From Nymphalis io (Eukaryota > Arthropoda > Insecta > Lepidoptera > Nymphalidae), in assembly GCF_905147045.1 (NCBI RefSeq), contig NC_065902.1, forward strand, positions 8,191,377 through 8,255,376: a stretch of DNA of 64,000 nucleotides, given 5' to 3'. A model generated the notes under the pieces. The model saw nothing but the letters and a program-made list of their open reading frames with translations. It did no database searches and was not told the origin of the DNA. This document shows positions 1 through 11,505 of this stretch, piece after piece. The translations under genes and the position numbers were made by a program. Within the stretch, counting starts at the first letter, position 1, and each line of letters opens with the position of its first letter.

Positions 1-849
1 CTTCCACTGCGAGAAAAAAAATGTTAAGTATCGCACTACACGGTTTTGGTTAGCAAAACACAAACACAAGATCTCTTTTATTTAGGACATTTTGAATTTG
101 TGTCACGTTGGTTTGATATCAAACTCGATATATGTGTCAATGCTTGTTTATTTGTCTTAAGCATATTAGACAAAGCTTATCATCGTCATGTTGAAATATG
201 ACGTCACATAGCCCTATAATATTATGACAAGGCTAACGCTAAATCATTTGTCAAAATATGACAGTTCGCTTATTAGCGAGCTACCCAGGAAAATACTAAC
301 ATATAATTATAAGCATACATAGACTGCTGAAATTATCACTCTGTTATGCTTCGCCGTATAGTAATTAATTACCTACAGTGAATGGAATCAAAATGTTCAC
401 TTAAACATTTTCGAATGCCATTATTTCTGCTTCAAATGTTCTACAAAATACCCAAGACTGTCTAGACATGGCAGACCATATTATTATAGCTAAAACGTAG
501 GTGTGGGTTCTTTAATCGCCCTTACGCTGCAATGAATCCAGCTATTAGACAACAAAAGAGGTCAACGTTGAACAAAAGTCAATGCACCATGTAATATTAT
601 TAACACATTGACTTTATAAATATTTACAGACGTTATATTATAATATTTATAAAAATTAAATATATAAGTTTTTCGACTCTGATTAGCATAACTCACAGAT
701 GAACAACTACTCAAAAGGGGATTTAAAGCAAAAATTCTAATCATTTTAATTTTGCTTTATATCCTGTGTACTTATATACGTATTTTAAATATAATCCGCA
801 GATTAGATTCATTAAAAGCACTTTATCACCTAAAAACTATAAAGAATAT

Positions 850-1287
850 GGGCGTGGACCCATGTCTACGGTGCGGCACCGGCCACCGTGTAACGACACG
901 ACGTCGTTGCCGGGAAACGGTGCACCATACACGGCGTCGCGCCGCAGCATGGCGCCGTGTATAGTGCACCGCAATGTTTTGTTGTTGCTTACGATTCGTA
1001 CGCCCGTGTTAATAAAAATAGCTGACAGTTTATATGTCGTTCTTCCACTACAACTAAAATTGTAAACTACGTGATGCTTCCCGGATTTGAACCTCCAATT
1101 AAACACCTCAAACCATATAAATTGTCAGTCATTTTTATAAATGCGAACTTATCGTAAGCAACCGCAAAACTTTGCGGTGCACTGTACACGGCGCCGTGCT
1201 GCGGCACGACACCGCGCCGTCTCCCGACAGCGGTGCTGTGCCGTTACACTGTGGCCGGTGCCGCACCGTTGTTATGGGTTTACCCCC
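850..1287. mobile_element. GC-rich foldback (long inverted repeat) element
   Basis: A GC-rich island in AT-rich surroundings. The left arm (about 850-1040) reappears as its reverse complement in the right arm (about 1115-1287), with a spacer of roughly 75 bp. Both arms hold, in mirrored order, CGGTGCGGCACCGGCCAC, a GGCGCCGTGTA block, AGTGCACCGCAA, TTGCTTACGAT and a (C)TGACA(G/A)TTTAT block. The outer ends are GGGCGTGGACCC and GGGTTTACCCCC. No transposase is encoded, and the short open frames here are by-products of GC-rich mirrored sequence. It is best read as a non-autonomous foldback DNA transposon or large MITE. I see no clear target-site duplication, so the superfamily is not assigned. 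Confidence 0.75.
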
Positions 1288-1367
1288 AATGTTTTATTTA
1301 ATTTTCTCTAATTCTTCTTCTTGCAATTGTCAAATCAAAATTCAAATCAAAACATCAAATTAATTTC

Positions 1368-1660
1368 AGTGCGCATTCACACATAAGGTCTGTTTTTACA
1401 GGATCGTTTCGAATCCTTTGTAACTTAGTTGTGTTCAAACTGTATTTACGGGACCGTTTTTAACGCATCGGATTTATGTGTTTATTGGATCCGTAATACT
1501 GTCGAGCGTGTGTGTTCGCTAGTACAACTACATACGCTATCGCCGAAAAAAACGTATCGGATAAAACTGACCTGTAAAATGAACAGCTGTGGATTTTTTC
1601 CTGGTGAGTACAACTGCGAACGCCATCGCCGAAAAAAACGTGTACGCTGTGTGAATGTAG
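1368..1660. mobile_element. Possible MITE with short terminal inverted repeats
   Basis: The ends carry a mirrored GCATTCACACA / TGTGTGAATG(T) pair (about 1371-1384 and 1650-1660). Inside, a block starting AGTACAACT and continuing CGCC(G)AAAAAAACG occurs twice (about 1521 and 1607). A motif like CTGTTTTTACAGGATCGTTT occurs near 1390, again near 1440, and as a reverse complement near 1570. There is no coding capacity of note. This internal structure is typical of a small non-autonomous DNA element, but the family is unknown and the ends are uncertain. Confidence 0.35.
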
Positions 1661-1764
1661 CATGTAATTAAACAGAAATATTGTTTATATATCCTTGTAA
1701 TAAAAACAAAAGACTGACTCATATACATTCATACATACAGACATAAATATGTACATACAACGTA

Positions 1765-2060
1765 ACTGATGGTAGAGCTTTGTGCAAGCTCGTCTGGGTA
1801 GGTAATCACCCAATCATCAGATATTCTACCGTAAAACAGCAGAACTTGGTATTGTTGTGTTGCGGTTTGAAAGGTGAGTGAGTCAGTGTAATTACAAGCA
1901 CAAGGGACATAACATCTTAGTTCCCAAGGTTGGTGGCGCATTGGCGATGTAAGCGATGGTTAACATATCTTACAATGTCAATGTCTATGGGCATTAATGA
2001 CCACTTGCCATCAGGTGGTCTATTTGCTCGTCCGCATGGCTACATACCTGTAAAAATACA
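1765..2060 (+). mobile_element. SINE-M (Metulj-like), near full length
   Basis: Begins TGGTAGAGCTTTGTGCAAGC and runs through ATCAGATATTCTACCG, GGTGAGTGAGTCAGTGTAA, CAAGGTTGGTGGCGCATTGG and ACCACTTGCCATCAGGTGG to GCTCGTCCGC and an A-rich end. The same order of blocks recurs about twenty times in this window, on both strands, so the element is a dispersed repeat. It resembles the Metulj SINE group of nymphalid butterflies, but that name is from memory and unverified. It is non-coding and would depend on a LINE for movement. The 70-codon minus-strand open frame inside it is a repeat artefact. Confidence 0.85.
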
Positions 2061-3435
2061 AATATACACTACTGTTCGGATCCTTAAGATTGCAGCTTGA
2101 TGTTATAAACGGACTATATAACACAAAATGATCTATTCAATCGGATTGGTAGTTAGCTAGACTAAGACGAGCACGTGTTCGTCTTTTTACGTGTGAAGTG
2201 AAAATAGGTCTTACTCGTGAACGTTGTTTAGCGGGTGATCAATTAAACAATGCTTTGTCTTCGTCTTTCGAATGTCAAATCAATAATGTCAGAAAGAGCA
2301 AAATCTGTATTTAACTAAACAGCCGCTGAGTAACGTTTTTAAATAAGGCCGTGAATGTACATATGTGTAAAGTATATTCTTATATTAAATAAATGCTCTT
2401 TGTAAGTTTAAGATAATTTTTTATTACATAAAACCATACAACCGAGAGATGCGTTTGTTGCCAAATGTTAAGTTATATATATCTTGCATTTGAATAGATA
2501 TCAGATCGACATTTGTGTTCTAAATAATATATACTTTCTTTATTCCACTTAATAATACCATATAAGAAACATTTAGTTGAACTATTTGGAATTCCGTATT
2601 ACACATCATTACGCGAGTTAATTGAATAATTACCGCGTATATATGGCACCGTGATGTTTAATATTTTAATTACCGGCTCAAAGTGATGACTTAAGGTTTT
2701 TTTGCGTTTCAAGGCATTACCTGGAAACAAAGTTTACATTTTTTATTTTGCGATTCATTTAAATAATTGGATACAATAATATGATTTCGTTCGCTTTATA
2801 TGGCTATGGTTTTGTAGTTTGTTTATAATGATGTCTGGTTTGATACCCTCTTATCAGAATATCTCATAAGAGAATGGTATCATCAAATCAGACGAACTTG
2901 CACAAAGCGCTACCACGTAACATAAATATATTTGTTTTATATACATTTTCATTTTTCATTGTTATTGTAAATCATGTTATTCATCAACTAAAAGCTGACA
3001 GTCGTATGTTTTAATCTCAAATTTTATTTATTCATCATACTGCCAGTAACGTAAGACTGCCAGTATCCTATTCTGACGGTTACGCTTGGCAAGCGGAAAT
3101 ATACAAATGAAAAATTGCTCATTTAAATAAATATGCACTCGTATATTAAAATATTGCCAGAATATTCAGTTTTCGAATTTAAATTCAAACAAAGTTGTAG
3201 TAAACATTTCTAAATGTCCGTAAAATAAGACGTGACATGGAGGGCGAAATGGAACAAAGTTTTTAATTTAATATTTAAGGACGGACTCAAATACGATATA
3301 TGCCGGAATAGCAAATTAAATAGTAAAAGTCAAAAAAAGTTAATATTTTTTTATTAATACGAGTATGTATAGAAACTACATTCATTGTGTATTTATTGTC
3401 AAGAATCTACTTCTGATTTTTTAAAAAATCAGTCC
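2061..3435. other. Unique AT-rich sequence, no gene seen
   Basis: AT-rich with frequent stops in all frames. The notable parts are an imperfect hairpin at 2833-2893 and, directly after it, a short minus-strand SINE-M scrap (GAACTTGCACAAAGCGCTACCAC, in two pieces, about 2894-2916). Confidence 0.6.
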
Positions 3436-3690
3436 TCAGTGTCAGACCCTATCAAGCTCTAAATCGCGGCGCGAAAGCCGTGAAACACAACTGTAGATTA
3501 TAATAGACTTTCGTGGTTTCGCGTTCGCGCTTCCAGGCACTCTGGAGTCAGTGTTTAGTCCCGCGACAGATGGAGTGAAAGAGTGTTCACGCTAAGATAA
3601 CTCTCGAATGGCGGTTAAAATTCACGGCAGCGATTAATTGGCGAGTCGTGACGTTCTACACGTCTTCAGGCCAGTTTGGAATTTTCAATA
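3436..3690. other. GC-richer island of unknown role
   Basis: About 250 bp with many CpG steps, flanked by very AT-rich DNA. It contains a loose inverted pair (GGCGCGAAAGCCGTGAAAC near 3468 and TTTCGTGGTTTCGCG near 3509). No open frame of useful length and no repeat family known to me. It could be a regulatory element, an untranslated exon or an unrecognised repeat. Confidence 0.3.
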
Positions 3691-3811
3691 AATAACCACC
3701 AAAATAAGTATTTTTAACAATTTTTGTAATTATCAAATACTGCTCTATTAACAATATTTTGTTAATAGTATTTTTTGCGTGGATACATATTCAGACTTAA
3801 TATAGGACAAA

Positions 3812-3955
3812 CCTGAGCAAGCACCATGGGAAAAAATCACGAGGAATGAGGAGGAAACCCTCGTTTTTCGGGTGAAAACATGCCACATGTGTACCACCGG
3901 CTTTGGGGCAATGTAGTGGAATAAGCGACAAACTTATAAAGGAAGCCTTAGCCCG
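3812..3955 (+). repeat. SINE-A fragment, degenerate
   Basis: Reads GAGCAAGCACCATGG, then GCCACATGTGTACCACCGG, GGGGCAATGTAGTGGAATAAGC and a GCCTTAGCCC end. This is the middle-to-3' part of the SINE-A consensus seen whole at 46430. The tRNA-like head and part of the body are missing. Confidence 0.55.
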
Positions 3956-3959
3956 TTAA

Positions 3960-5285
3960 TCGAACAACAAAAAGCTGTTACTTTATTTTTAAATTATTAT
4001 GATACAATGTATGAAACGACGGCATTTCATACAAGTTGTTTAGTAATAAATACGTAATTCAGGTGAAATTATAGCTCATGTGTATTGATAAGGAAATAAA
4101 TAATCCCCTTAATGATATCGTGTCAATCTTGATATATTTCTTGTCAAGTTATGAGAAAATCCCATCACACTTATAACAAGTTGCTCGTTCAGTATGTTTT
4201 CCACAATATAAAGCGCATAGCTTACAATTTAATAAAACTGTGATAATGTGATAAATACATATGTGATACTGTTCCATTTTAAAATATATTCTTGAGATTC
4301 TGACAATTTCAAATCAACAGAATGAACCTTATGAATATAATGAATATTGAAACAAATTATGTATTTAATTTTTTTCTAACTTCTATCGTTTCAAATTAAT
4401 GATCGATGATCGTTTTTTTTTATAATTTTCAACTTATATAATCTTTAATGAGTAAAGTTTAATAATAATATCAGTATATAATTATAACAGTTGTATGATA
4501 AAAAAAAAACTTTCTTACCGTTAGTTTACAAATTATGTGTTTAATAATAATCGATAAATCACTATTACGTGTCGAATTCCTCAAAGAATAAAGTAATTGG
4601 AACCGGAACATTTAATATTAATTATATAAATATATACAGTGACTATAAATTATATAAGGAACATAACCTATATTTATGATAAGCTTAATTGAACTAAATA
4701 ATAATAATTAAAAAAAACTATAAAGGAAGTGTCACTTAAAGAGTAAGCGTGATTTTTCTCTGCTTCCAGTGGACTCAAGGTTTCCCCACAAGCACAAGAG
4801 GCTTATGCAAATCCTGTATTAAGTATGCACTAACACACTAGCAAGACTTGTAAGGTAGGTAATTAATAATCCGAGGCTCGTTTGCGATGCAAACTAGACC
4901 AGTCTAATTAAAGGGCATCTCGGCTTGATTGGCGTTACATTACATTAATTGTTAACCGATTTATGTCTGAGATAAATGCGATCATAATAAAACTTTTCAT
5001 AAACATTGATCCGAGATAGCCTATTTTTGTATGTTTACGTAATAAATAATTATGAACTGAAGGTTGTGGGTTGGTATATAAGTCTATTTAGTTACATATC
5101 GGTAAAGATATGAGCTGATTTGTTTTTCGTGTGGTTTTGTTTTTAAGGGCATCGTTCTTAGTGAATGAAAATATTGTGATTCATTTATTTATTTCATTTA
5201 AAATATTGTTTGTGTAGTTGGAACAAGAGATGGATTTAATGTTTGACGGCACTTCCTACCTGTCAACCCTTAGGCTAATTAGAAA
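3960..5285. other. AT-rich sequence with one candidate exon
   Basis: Mostly simple AT-rich sequence with runs of A and T. A strong acceptor-like tract (TTTTTCTCTGCTTCCAG, ending at 4769) precedes a short open stretch ending in a stop at 4831-4833. That segment is treated separately as a low-confidence exon. Nothing else is recognised. Confidence 0.5.
4770..4833 (+). other. Candidate short terminal exon (speculative)
   Basis: A pyrimidine-rich tract followed by AG ends at 4769. The next 64 bases are open in the frame starting at 4771 and give about 20 residues beginning GLKVSPQAQEAY before a TAA at 4831. Composition is less AT-rich than the flanks. No upstream coding exon is visible here, and a segment this short can arise by chance, so the gene identity is unknown. 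Confidence 0.12.
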
Positions 5286-5289
5286 TACA

Positions 5290-5415
5290 TAAAAGTGATT
5301 TTTTGCTTATTTCGGAAAAAATCTGAGTTGTACATGCTTGCCCGGTATTTGAATCCAGGATCTCGTAATCTGTGTTGTGCTAGCAACCAGTGCAAGATTA
5401 TTGAGAGTCGTATCA
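5290..5415 (-). repeat. tRNA-derived SINE head fragment
   Basis: On the minus strand the sequence reads GATCCTGGATTCAAATACCG followed by GGCAAGCATGTACAACT. This is a B-box-like segment followed by the GGGCAAGCA block that marks SINE-A heads. The upstream part is too diverged to align by eye. Two overlapping short open frames on opposite strands come from this repeat and are not genes. Confidence 0.4.
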
Positions 5416-5419
5416 ATAC

Positions 5420-6555
5420 CAACGCAATTTTACTTACTTTTATTACCTTTTTTGTCTTAAACAAGATAACAAAACCTTAAATAACAAACATAGCTCCTTA
5501 TAAAATACTGTTTGAAATCAATTATAGAAGCAAACATGGAAAATAACATTCTAATTTCTGGGTATTAATATATAAAGAGATGTCGTACCTATTTAGTTTA
5601 CAATAAAAATATCGAGGTTATTTGTATTCTAGAAATGAATATGCTTATAAATAATAGTCAAGAAACGGTAATATTATATAATATTAACAATGTTTGCAAA
5701 TAAAATGATGAATATAACCTTGTTGTTGTATAAAATTCTTGTTTAGTTCTCTTATTACTTGGGCTATTAAAGTAAAAGCTAGAAATTGAATCGATGTGCG
5801 GTAAACGATAATGGCTTCACGCTATTAGCTGCCCGATATGTGAGAAAATGTCACTCAAAGTGACACACCACGGTCGCTTTCCAATGAGAAACATTGACGT
5901 TCCGTCGATTAAATAAAAGCTTTGCTTTTTTTTGTTGCATTTGTTCTAAATATAAATATTTAAATTATTAAAAAATATAAAGTTTGTAGCTGATAATGGT
6001 AGGTAAATATTTATGAGTCAAATCTTTTTTTAATGTTAATAATTTCCTTAATATCCAAGCAAGTCATTTAGGCGAGAAAAATAATCAGTTTTAATTTTTA
6101 TTTAAACTTCATTATAATATTAGTAACTTCACAAATAATTGTAGTAAAGTTTGGTGTTTAAGTTGTTTAGTTAAATGCCTACCTAGATAATAACATAACG
6201 TGGACGTGGGCCCCTAGGCTCGCATTGCCTTGGAGCATAGCGTAGTCAAGCACTTTTTAAAGTGCGTAATTAATATAACATTACGTACAATATTAAAAAT
6301 GAACGACAGCTTTGATTTGTATTGCACATTCATTATTTGGCTTCTTATTCAAAATACTGTATAAGTTTTACAATACATAATTTAATATATATACATACAT
6401 ATTTGATGAAGTTATTATAGTTTAACTGTAATGAAATTAGTTACGTTAAAGTTATTTTTTTGTTATTCGCTGAAATTATAATATTACATTCGATAATTAT
6501 TTTTTACCGCGAGGGCTTTGGTGCAGGCCCTCAATTGTGGATATCAATTATTCAT
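5420..6555. other. AT-rich sequence, no gene seen
   Basis: No repeat of recognised family and no meaningful open frame. Contains only short A/T runs and small AT palindromes. Confidence 0.55.
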
Positions 6556-6850
6556 TAATAACTGATGATGATGATGATGATGATATCCTCGTGCCTAATT
6601 TAGGCCACAGAGGCTCTTGCGCAGGGTTATGGGTATAATGCGCACATTTACCCATAAAACACAATACACACATAATTCAAGAAACACTATACACACTCAC
6701 AGCTCGAAGAGACATCAATCTGACAGAATCTGAAAGAGTGATTAGACACAGGACCAATTGCTTGACGTGCTCTCTAAGGCACGGAATGTACGGTACGGTA
6801 TAGTACGTACCATTGCCAACATTCTTAATCCAGTCTTTTAAGAATTCCTT
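6556..6850 (-). mobile_element. SINE-B, 5'-truncated copy with (ATC)n tail
   Basis: On the minus strand this contains CCGTGCCTTAGAGAGCACGT, then TTGGTCCTGTGTCTAATCAC, CTGCGCAAGAG and GTGGCCTAAATTAGGCACGAGGA, and finishes in a (ATC)n microsatellite (plus-strand GATGATGATG at about 6566). Order and wording match the SINE-B body seen at 51895-52040 and the ends at 19950 and 20800. The tRNA-like head is absent. Confidence 0.55.
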
Positions 6851-6859
6851 GAGCGTACA

Positions 6860-8145
6860 ACTCAAAAACAAAAGTAATAATTTTTATATCGACGAGTGTC
6901 ATAGATTACTTAATCTCGAAAACACGATGTACAGCAGTGGAGTCGCCGATATATAGCTATTACATTAGAAACGATTACATAGTAAATGTTTGCTATGTTT
7001 TAAGCGAATTGTATTTAAATTTCAAGAGACAAAACATTCAAATGTATTTACTGATAAGACTGTATGTAACTTTCTAAATTGTTTCCATAAAATTTACATT
7101 CAATAACGGTAAATAGAAGTTATCCGTGGAGATAACACGTCGAAGGTGTGTTCCGAAACTGTTTAGTGTGTTAAATTAAATTTCAATTTTTAAGATAAAA
7201 TATTTGCTGAGATATATACTGGTACTAAAATACACTTGTAAGTCGAAATATGCACTACAAGATTGAAATGAATTTCTAACATGTTTCAGAAATACGTCGT
7301 TAGATAATTATATCGATTGTCGATATATGAATTTTTTTACATTAGTAAGTGTTTATAAACGTGCATTCTTAAAGTTACATACATACAACATATAAAACCT
7401 TTTACTATAAACCTAAAATTTTTAGCGCGTTTTCTGATTTTATTTTCCGTCTTAAATGTTTATTAGAATATTAATATCTACATCTATATATTATTTTTAT
7501 ATCCAATTCATAAATGAATTAAACTATTTTCTGATTAAATCACATAACCTGAAATTGATTACGTGTTTGCATAAATATCTAAAAGGTAACAAAAACTCAA
7601 AGGTAACTAAAAATTTTAATTTTTTTTCATTTCAGGTTTAAATAGGTGAACGAAAATATGTATATATTAACAAGAATATTAAGAATAACAGTTTAAAAAA
7701 AAACTTAATTTAAGTTTTATTATTTTATATAGGATAAATATTTTTATATTATGGAAAAAATCTCTTAATTCCCATTATTCATTTTATATTAAACTGAACT
7801 TTGTTAGTTAACAACGCTATTTTTAATTTAAAAAAATTAAAGTTAATAACTAAAACTAAAAATATTTTTGTATTATCCGCGCATCTTTCTAGTTCGCAAC
7901 TCGCAAAAACTTTTGCGAGATACTTCCAATAGTAGTAAATGTCTTTGATAAACCGTAAAGTGATATTGATGATCTATTAATCTTATTTTCTATGAAATAA
8001 TTCACTTTTATACAAATGTAAAAATATACAAATGAATTCTTTACCAATATTAAAATAAGTATTATATTGAGATAAGATATTAAATTACATACGACTTTTT
8101 AGAGACATTATATAAAAATAACAATTTAATGGGTACTTTTTTTTC
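6860..8145. other. AT-rich sequence, no gene seen
   Basis: Very AT-rich. The 61-codon open frame near 7456 is low-complexity (Ile, Tyr, Phe, Asn, Lys) and is not supported as a gene. Confidence 0.55.
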
Positions 8146-8146
8146 T

Positions 8147-8500
8147 TTAAAAATTCCATAAACAAATCAATCCAATTTCATTCCGATACCAATAATTTGC
8201 TATACTAGGTATCGGTTCATTATTATTCCAATGTCGAGTGCACAAAGTTTGAACTTGCATTGAAACTGGTCCATTGTAGTGAGATCGATCAACTCGTTTA
8301 CAAACAAAAGATATGACGCGTAAACCCCCCGCTTTGACCCTAACGAGACCCATTGAGGGCAAACAATGGATGAATCTTGATGGAATCTTGGGCGGATGGC
8401 TAATGGCAGGTAACTGGTGTTGAGTAAACGTTGAACTGTGGGTTTCAATAAGCATTACAATAGACTCAGGTTTATTAAATTCCTGACTAATGGACTTCAT
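8147..8500 (-). other. Open segment of unknown nature in a GC-richer island
   Basis: A 117-codon open frame on the minus strand, long for this AT-rich window, in a patch of normal base composition with a second overlapping 82-codon frame in another phase. The product has no motif I recognise, no signal peptide, no clear membrane segment and no repeat match elsewhere in the window. Two overlapping frames open at once argues for raised GC and few stops rather than coding. It may be a conserved non-coding element, an exon of an unrecognised gene, or an unrecognised repeat. Confidence 0.15.
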
Positions 8501-8519
8501 TGTTAAGTTTGTGTTTGGT

Positions 8520-9295
8520 TAATGTTTACCAATTTGACGAATTATTTATACTGCGACGTTTATGAACAATCCAGTTATATTTATTTCAAGTTTTTTTTAT
8601 ATTGTTTTCTAAGTCAATTTATTATCCAATGATAAATCACTTAATTCCGAATGAATTTGAATTGCGAAACAAACTGAATACTATATGAAAGTGAAATTAT
8701 AAAAACGAACGAAATTGATCAGAGCTTCACGGAGCAATATTCACAGAGCATTGACATTTCCTCCTCTGTGAAACGTGAGGAGTCCAGACACAATATTATT
8801 AAGGTTATTCAATAATATCGATGGCTCTTCGATGCCTTCGCCTGCGCTTTGTAGCTGCCATATTAAAGTCTAGATGTTGTCTAGACTGGAATCGGAAACC
8901 AGTCTAAGATTTCCTTATAATTCACATTCCCTTTCTGATCCAAGATTTATTCAAACTAAACCGATATATAGATGCCTACGCACATTTAATTTTGAAATTT
9001 TCTACACTAATGAATAAGATTCATTTTTGTTTAACTCATAATATTTACAGTAAGTTAATTGAATGTAATTGTCAATTTCCTATAAAACTTTGGTTTCCAC
9101 TTTGCTCTAGCTTTCACACGTAAGCTTGGATACTGTCCAGATCAGATACCAACCAGATATCTGTATTTGTTTGGTTTGCATTATTTGACATTTATTCCTG
9201 TCTAGTGTCATTATTTGAAGAGATAAATAAACTATCAGCTTTTCAAGTAGTTCAATACTAGTAAATATGCAATAAAGTAACATAAGGTGATATAA
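8520..9295. other. AT-rich sequence, no gene seen
   Basis: Contains a CTCCTCTGTGAAACGTGAGGAG hairpin (in two halves, near 8760-8782) and a short inverted pair TCTAGA/ACCAGTCTAAGA near 8870-8910. No repeat family or gene recognised. Confidence 0.5.
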
Positions 9296-9297
9296 TA

Positions 9298-9565
9298 TAA
9301 TATGTTGGGACATTTTTTACACACGGTCATCTGATCCTAAATTAAGCTTGTACAGGAACTTGTACTATGGAAAACAGATAACTGATATACTACATATACT
9401 ATTTTTCTTTTTGTAAATACATACTTATATAGATAATTACGCAGACTCAGGACAAACAGACATGTTCATGCACATAAATATCTGTCCTGGGTGGGAATCG
9501 AATCCACAACTTTCGGCGTGAAATGCAAGCATCCACCAACCACCCCAAACGGCTCGTCAAATTCT
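9298..9565 (-). mobile_element. SINE-C, near full length
   Basis: On the minus strand the head reads GACGAGCCGTTTGGGGTGG and then GTGGATTCGATTCCCACCC, giving recognisable A-box and B-box positions of a tRNA-derived RNA polymerase III promoter. The body follows as CAGGACAGATATTTATGTGC, ATGTCTGTTTGTCCTGAG, AATTATCTATATAAGTATGT, and the tail as GGATCAGATGACCGTGTGT and TGTCCCAACATATTATA. The order agrees with the copies at 32941 and 58770. It is non-coding and needs a LINE for mobility. Confidence 0.8.
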
Positions 9566-9569
9566 TGAT

Positions 9570-11505
9570 ATGAAGGGTAAGTACCGTAGTACATTACTTA
9601 ACGTGGTGTAATAAACAATAAAAAGCACAATATATTGTTATTAAAGCTTGCAATCGATATAGTGACTTTTGTAGTCTAGTTTTGATTATATATGCTCAGC
9701 TTTATCTGAGAATTCGGAGATTAGATCTCTCATTGCGTATTGAAAGATAATTTAGATTTATACCCCGCAGAATATGTGTAAATTAGAATTTAAATCTATC
9801 ATAAATAAAGCAACAGCAAACAAAAAAACAAAATTGTTTATCCAGCATTATAAGGAATGGTGATATTTTTGTACCATGTTTTTAATAATTTGCTTCGAGC
9901 AATGTCTGTTGTGTAATTTTGTAATCGATTTTTAACCAACTTCCTCATGACTTAGAGACTTTCAATATAGCTCAGGATTGGATGACAATGCAAAAAAGTA
10001 GAAAAAAACCTACAAAATATTGTTGCTGTGCTACTGTCCATGGACGGCTTACCATAAGGTGGTCCATTTACAGTCCGTTTACAGTGACATTCTTACTAAA
10101 ATTTAATAATAAGCTCAGTATTCATTTCATTTTTGAAACATAAGCTAATAATTTAATTATACATATTTTTATTTCATTTGTGTATTACGTAAAAGTATTC
10201 GTTTGGACATATTTGTATGTTTGTATATAATCGTACCCCCCACCCGATTTCTATTTTGAAAGCCCCTAGTCGGTTCGGTTGTCTTGAAAAAATGGCTAAT
10301 TAGCTATAAGTCCGTCCCTTTTAATAATTTTTCAAAATACTTGTATCATATTTCAAATTGATAGCATTTTCAAACTGATTGTTGCATCCAATCAACTGAC
10401 ACTCGGACATATGTACAATATTAGTTAAATATATATGTATATTTTTTTTAAAAAAATCCGAAGTTCACGGATAAAGGTGATCTAGGGTCTATTTTCATCT
10501 TCTTTTTTTATATCATAATTTGTTTACAAAACCGTTTTTTTTTATTTATTAACAAAAAATATGTACAATAAATCTTATATATTCAACTGATATATAAAAA
10601 TGTCTGATATATAAAGTTTATTATTGAAGCGAAACTTTGTACACCAGTTATCTAAATTTTTATATCAAGAGGAAAATTTTAAACCGTAAATTCGGATTTA
10701 AAAAATAAAAATGAATGCTTTTTAAAATCTTACACAATATTGCAAAAAATACCCATTAACGAGATTTTCAGACAATATGGAAGCTATTAAAAAATCCATT
10801 TATTGTACTTTTTTTCTGTATCGCGGATAATGAACGGGCTACCGCAAATTAAAGCGGAGGCAAATACGAAACGTGGAGCTCATGATTGAGGAGTTCGTGT
10901 AAATATATCGATACAGGTGATTGATTGAAATATCATACTGTTGGAAAATGATTTATTCAATAAGACATGTTTATTCCGTTTGATAGATAAACGTTTATTA
11001 CGTCATATTAAATCATTAAAATATAAAAAAGTATTAACACAAGTAACTGATACAATTCAAACAATAATAAAAGATTAATTAGGTTTTTTTATTACTATTT
11101 TGCCGCTCTTTAGTTCGCCATTTCAATTTGATATATAATTTTACCGTGAGTGAGTAAGGGAAAGAATCCCTTATTTAAATATGTTTCTAGTGTTACTTTA
11201 AAAGATCATATGTGCTATTTCATTTGTGCTTATCAGTATAGAGCAAAGAACTGATTATTTCGTATAGGGATACAGCATATACGTCCTTTTATATTGATAT
11301 TAGAGACATAAGGATAACATAATTTTAAAATCGGTATTTACACGAATCAAATGTTAATAATATTTACAAAAACGCAATGAAAACGTATTTTAAGCCTAAA
11401 GTTGCGTGTATATTTTAATTCTAAGTAAAACTAAGCTATAAATTTCGACCTTACAATTAGTTTTCTGGAGTTCTCACATAATGTTTATTTTAACTTTCGT
11501 AGGCC
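9570..11505. other. AT-rich sequence, no gene seen
   Basis: Long AT-rich stretch. The only repeat scrap is a short SINE-M 3' piece at about 10030-10072 (CCATGGACGGCTTACCATAA then GGTGGTCCATTTAC). No open frame of note. Confidence 0.55.

Noticed and set aside
850..1287. CpG-island promoter
   Set aside because: The composition is explained by two inverted copies of one GC-rich arm, pointing to a mobile foldback element.
6566..6582. CRISPR-like or satellite array at the GATGATGAT tract
   Set aside because: It is a plain trinucleotide microsatellite forming the tail of a SINE-B copy; no spaced repeats.
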